From Acanthaster planci (lineage: Eukaryota; Echinodermata; Asteroidea; Valvatida; Acanthasteridae), in assembly GCF_001949145.1 (NCBI RefSeq), contig NW_019091529.1, forward strand, positions 429,615 to 493,614: DNA of 64,000 bases, written 5' to 3'. The notes beneath the pieces were generated by a model. That model saw only the letters and a program-made list of their open reading frames with translations, was not told where the DNA came from and searched no databases. The position numbers were made by a program, and so were the translations under genes. This document shows positions 60,780 through 64,000 of the stretch, one piece after another. The stretch's first letter is position 1; every line of letters starts with the position of its first letter.

Positions 60780-62890
60780 GGCACTGCCACCATGTTCGTC
60801 CGTCTTTTCTGGAGCCCAAGATCCAAGCCGGATGAGAAGGACGGGAGGGCACGACTGTTTGGTAGGTATTTGCTAGCAGACTCTCCAACACTACTGTGGG
60901 GGAGGAGTCGACTGTGCTCATCCTACCCAAATAGTCACTATTTGCAGAGCTGCACCATTCTCTAGAGGAAGGTTGGCGAGGAGGCACTGAAAATGAGGAA
61001 GACCGTGTGGAATGATGAGGACCACCAAAGAAGGAAGGCCTTAAAATAGAGCTGGAGGTGGTTCACCCAGTATACTGTAGGTCCTAATGGTCTCAGTGAA
61101 GAGGCGAGTATTGTCTCGCAATGAAAGGACTCATCGCAAGGCTTTATTCAAGTAGCATGATGATAGTGTTTTCCAGCATGCTGCCCTTCCAAAAGGACAC
61201 TGCTGAAGGATGTCTACTCTAACATTATGAATTGTGATAGGGCCATCAGGTTTTTGATCTGGGAAGATCAGCCATTCGGAACAGGTAAACTGAATGGCTG
61301 AGGAAACCCAACTAGCCATATGTGTCTCTGATTACTGTTTGATGAGGTTTATCAGTGGGCTGAATTTGAATAGGACTTTGTGCAGAAGCCTAGGGCTGGA
61401 ATGAAAAAGATGCCATGGTGTTACCATCTGATGGGACCATCTGTGATGGTAACAATCAGCAACCTACTGCTCCGGAACAAAATGGTAACTTTTAAGTAGA
61501 AAGGCCAGCTTCCCCGAGGTGTTGGATGATGAAGCCTCAATGAGACGCTTGGGAGGGAAGACCTTTGAAGAGCTGAAGGACATGAGACAGGTCCCAAATG
61601 GGAATGTGCTGTCTTGAAGGGGAACGCTCAATGAACGTGCCAAGAGGAGGGTACCTGAGGGCAGTGTTGTCCGAGGGAGGGCAGTCAACAGGGGGAACCA
61701 CAGTGGATAGCTCTGACAAGAGAACAGTACTTGTGCATGAATGTTAACTGCAGTTCTGAGTAAAGTACGTATGAGAAAGAAAGTTGGCTACTGCGGTTCA
61801 AGGCGCCTCTGAGGGAGCCGCACAAAGACCAACACACCATGACATAGAAAGTTGTTATCTGTTGGTGCAGACTTATAGTAGCAGCCTGACTAATCAGGGC
61901 ACCAGGGCTGGTGAAGCAAGAGCGGAGCGAAGAGAAGACTATAGCAACACTCTTGAACATCTCATACAGAACTGCTAGGATGAAAGGTAGGTACGTAGGC
62001 AAGTAACCCTTTCAAGCTAAAAGGGAGGACGTCTGTTGCCCAGGCTTATGTATGTGTGTATGTGGTGCAGAACATCAGTGGTCAAGTGTTCTCTGTTGTG
62101 GACAAAACTCAATGTGTGAAATTTCGAATGCCTGGAGGATTAACTCAGCCATGTTGCAATGCAGAGTCTGCTCCGTCAGGTGAATCTTTCTGTGAGTGCA
62201 CATCTGCAATAGAGTTGTAATGTTTGCTGCCAGGATATGGGTTGCCTTCAGGTCAATCCCAGAGTCCAACGCCATGTGGAAGTGACGTATTGCACTGAAG
62301 GTTGCCTGTAGTTCCAGAATGTTGAAGAGACTGTCCAATAACAGAGGCACTCCTGTCCCTTAGACCTGAAAAGTCTGGAAGGGAAGCATCCCATGCAAAT
62401 TGAGACAGATTGGTAGAAAATTGTCAGCTACATGTAAGGATCTATCTTTGGGAGAGGGAGGTCGTGAATCAGATGGTTCTTTATCAGCTGCCAGCGAAGG
62501 TGTGACTGGATGAGGTCCATTATGAAAACTGGGAGGTTGATCAGGTCACAATTTTACCAGAAGAATGCCAGTAAATGGACTGGGGGGGCCTCATTATGAA
62601 GATGATGAAGAGGTACCAGGTCCACCAGGCTCGTCATCAGGCCAAGGAACTGTTGTGTTTGTGTGCCGGAGCCCTCAGAGGGGTCGAGGATCACACCTAG
62701 ATAAATCGGGGCATGAATAGGGACTGACCTTGATTTTCCCTGAGTGATGACGAACTGCAGATGGCAAACTCTTAAGTAAGGCTAGTGTCAGCTGAAGCCT
62801 TCTTCCGAGAACTGTCTACGCTGAGTCAGCTGTCAAATATCCAAATGTCGAGATGACTATGTGTAGAGGTCATGGAAATTGNGCCAACAA
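60780..62890 (-). mobile_element. Decayed DIRS-type tyrosine-recombinase retrotransposon in an OGDH intron
   Basis: Read on the minus strand with many stops and frame changes. The reverse-transcriptase end contains FLGLMTSLVDLVP (about 62620-62660) and related motifs. An RNase H-like part follows with NILELQATFSAIRHFHMAL (about 62250-62310). The tyrosine-recombinase part contains GTFIERSPSRQHIPIWDLSH (about 61590-61640) and RAACWKTLSS (about 61155-61185). This RT, RNase H, YR order is that of DIRS elements, which integrate by a recombinase rather than an integrase. No terminal repeats were delimited, so the ends are approximate. It lies in the same orientation as OGDH, upstream of the first visible exon. 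Confidence 0.75.
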
Positions 62891-64000
62891 AATGAGCACT
62901 CCTGACCAACACAGCTCTTTTCAACTGATGAGAGGGGATGCTTCTGCTCAAAACAAACAGAAAAATTATATTTAAGAAGTGGTCACTTGCATGGTCAGTA
63001 CACAGGGAATTCACATAGTATACTAGGTTGCAGTAGAATTCAATTTTTCCAAAACAATAGCCTGTCCAAATGCTACACATCAGATCTTGCATAAAAGATG
63101 CACGAAAATATAAGTATAAAATTGTTCTTAAATTTAGATACTCAGAGAACAGCTGCTTATATGTCAGACCATGAAGAAACAATACATGTACAGAACTTCA
63201 AGTGAAATGTTCTTTAGTAAATGGAAATATTATAAGCTACATTGACCACCTGTATAGGCTTCCGGGCCCAGTTACAAAAACAGCTGAAATTTTGTAGATG
63301 ATGAAAATGCTTAAAAAGTAACTGTAAAGGGCACCCCCCTGAAGTTTAAGAGGAGCAATCTAGCCAGTCTTAATCAAAGCATGATTCTGTGAATTGATTA
63401 GAGTACTTAGGCCTATCTCTCCTTGTTTTATGATGCACACTTTCAGATGAGAAAAGTGCCCCAAGGAAATTTTGAATATGGGAAAAAGTTGTCTTGCCTT
63501 TGAACTTCAACATGATAGTTCTGCAAGGAAAATGTATTGTAACCTGCCCTGCCTCATCTACAGTGGTTGTGTGCAAAATATGCATGAACATGAGGCCAGT
63601 ACGAGGTCGAATTTCAAGATTATTTCTTTGACTAATTACCAAATGTGCCCAAGTGTAGAGGTCATGGAAATTGCCCCCCCCTTTTTTTTAATTGTTGGTT
63701 AACTTTTTCCCCCTTCATATAATGCATCGACCCAGAATTGTTCTCCCCTGTAACATAATGGACTTGACCAAAAGTGCCACATCAGCAGGGACAGGAAGTT
63801 GCCTTCATTGTTTCTCATGCAATGTTCAAGGCAACACCATCTTCATTAAAGTCACAAGCTTTCCTGTATTCCTGACTGGTGTATTTCCATTATTTTTACA
63901 GGTATGTTGATTTATCATTTTACCTTTCATTTCTGTATTATACCTTGTCATAGATATCATTGGAATTGTATTTTGTTATTTTGGTACTTTATTTTACTTA
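62891..64000 (-). other. Edge of window, OGDH intron or upstream sequence
   Basis: No OGDH exon was recognised. It begins and ends around a 21-base direct repeat (62861 and 63653) that may mark an insertion into the DIRS element. Confidence 0.5.

Overview
This window is animal nuclear DNA, not a prokaryotic or organelle sequence. It is AT-rich, and its genes are split by long introns with GT-AG junctions. It carries degenerate DIRS-type and LINE retroelements, a tRNA-derived SINE and many simple repeats. Frequent TAGGCCTA-type words, ACATGTAC repeats and TGACGTCA palindromes, together with the long introns, fit a marine invertebrate. I lean weakly towards an echinoderm or hemichordate; a mollusc, brachiopod, amphioxus or cnidarian is not excluded. 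There is a 272-base assembly gap at 50019-50290 and a single N at 62882.

Two genes are well supported, both on the minus strand. The right third (46527-59694) holds the last nine coding exons of a 2-oxoglutarate dehydrogenase E1 gene (OGDH), about 382 codons ending in a TAA stop. All splice phases agree, and its 5' half lies beyond the right edge. The middle (33109-39453) holds a gene for a predicted secreted protein. It has a TATA box, a one-exon signal peptide, one very large exon (about 1038 codons) of acidic/basic, Cys-poor, probably disordered sequence, and then three small exons encoding a Cu/Zn superoxide-dismutase-like domain. In that domain the visible zinc ligands and two visible copper ligands are missing. 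The last SOD exon was not found. This pseudo-SOD fused to a giant charged tail is the most unusual thing in the window.

The left 28 kb has no confident gene. It holds a few minus-strand stretches that look like isolated exons (16864-16911, 17907-18035, 23656-23760, perhaps 18888-18946 and 26293-26595), a YqaJ-type exonuclease remnant (3913-4161), a tRNA-type SINE (13245-13470), and a possible 5S-derived element (27365-27440). A LINE reverse-transcriptase remnant follows at 28516-28926.

The OGDH introns are rich in repeats. The 5.2-kb intron 53346-58564 carries a tandem array with an exact 147-bp spacing plus interleaved TGACGTCA and hairpin repeats. A 33-bp minisatellite sits beside exon 58565-58692, and a decayed DIRS-type tyrosine-recombinase retrotransposon lies in the same orientation at 60780-62890. 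The two main genes show no functional link to each other.
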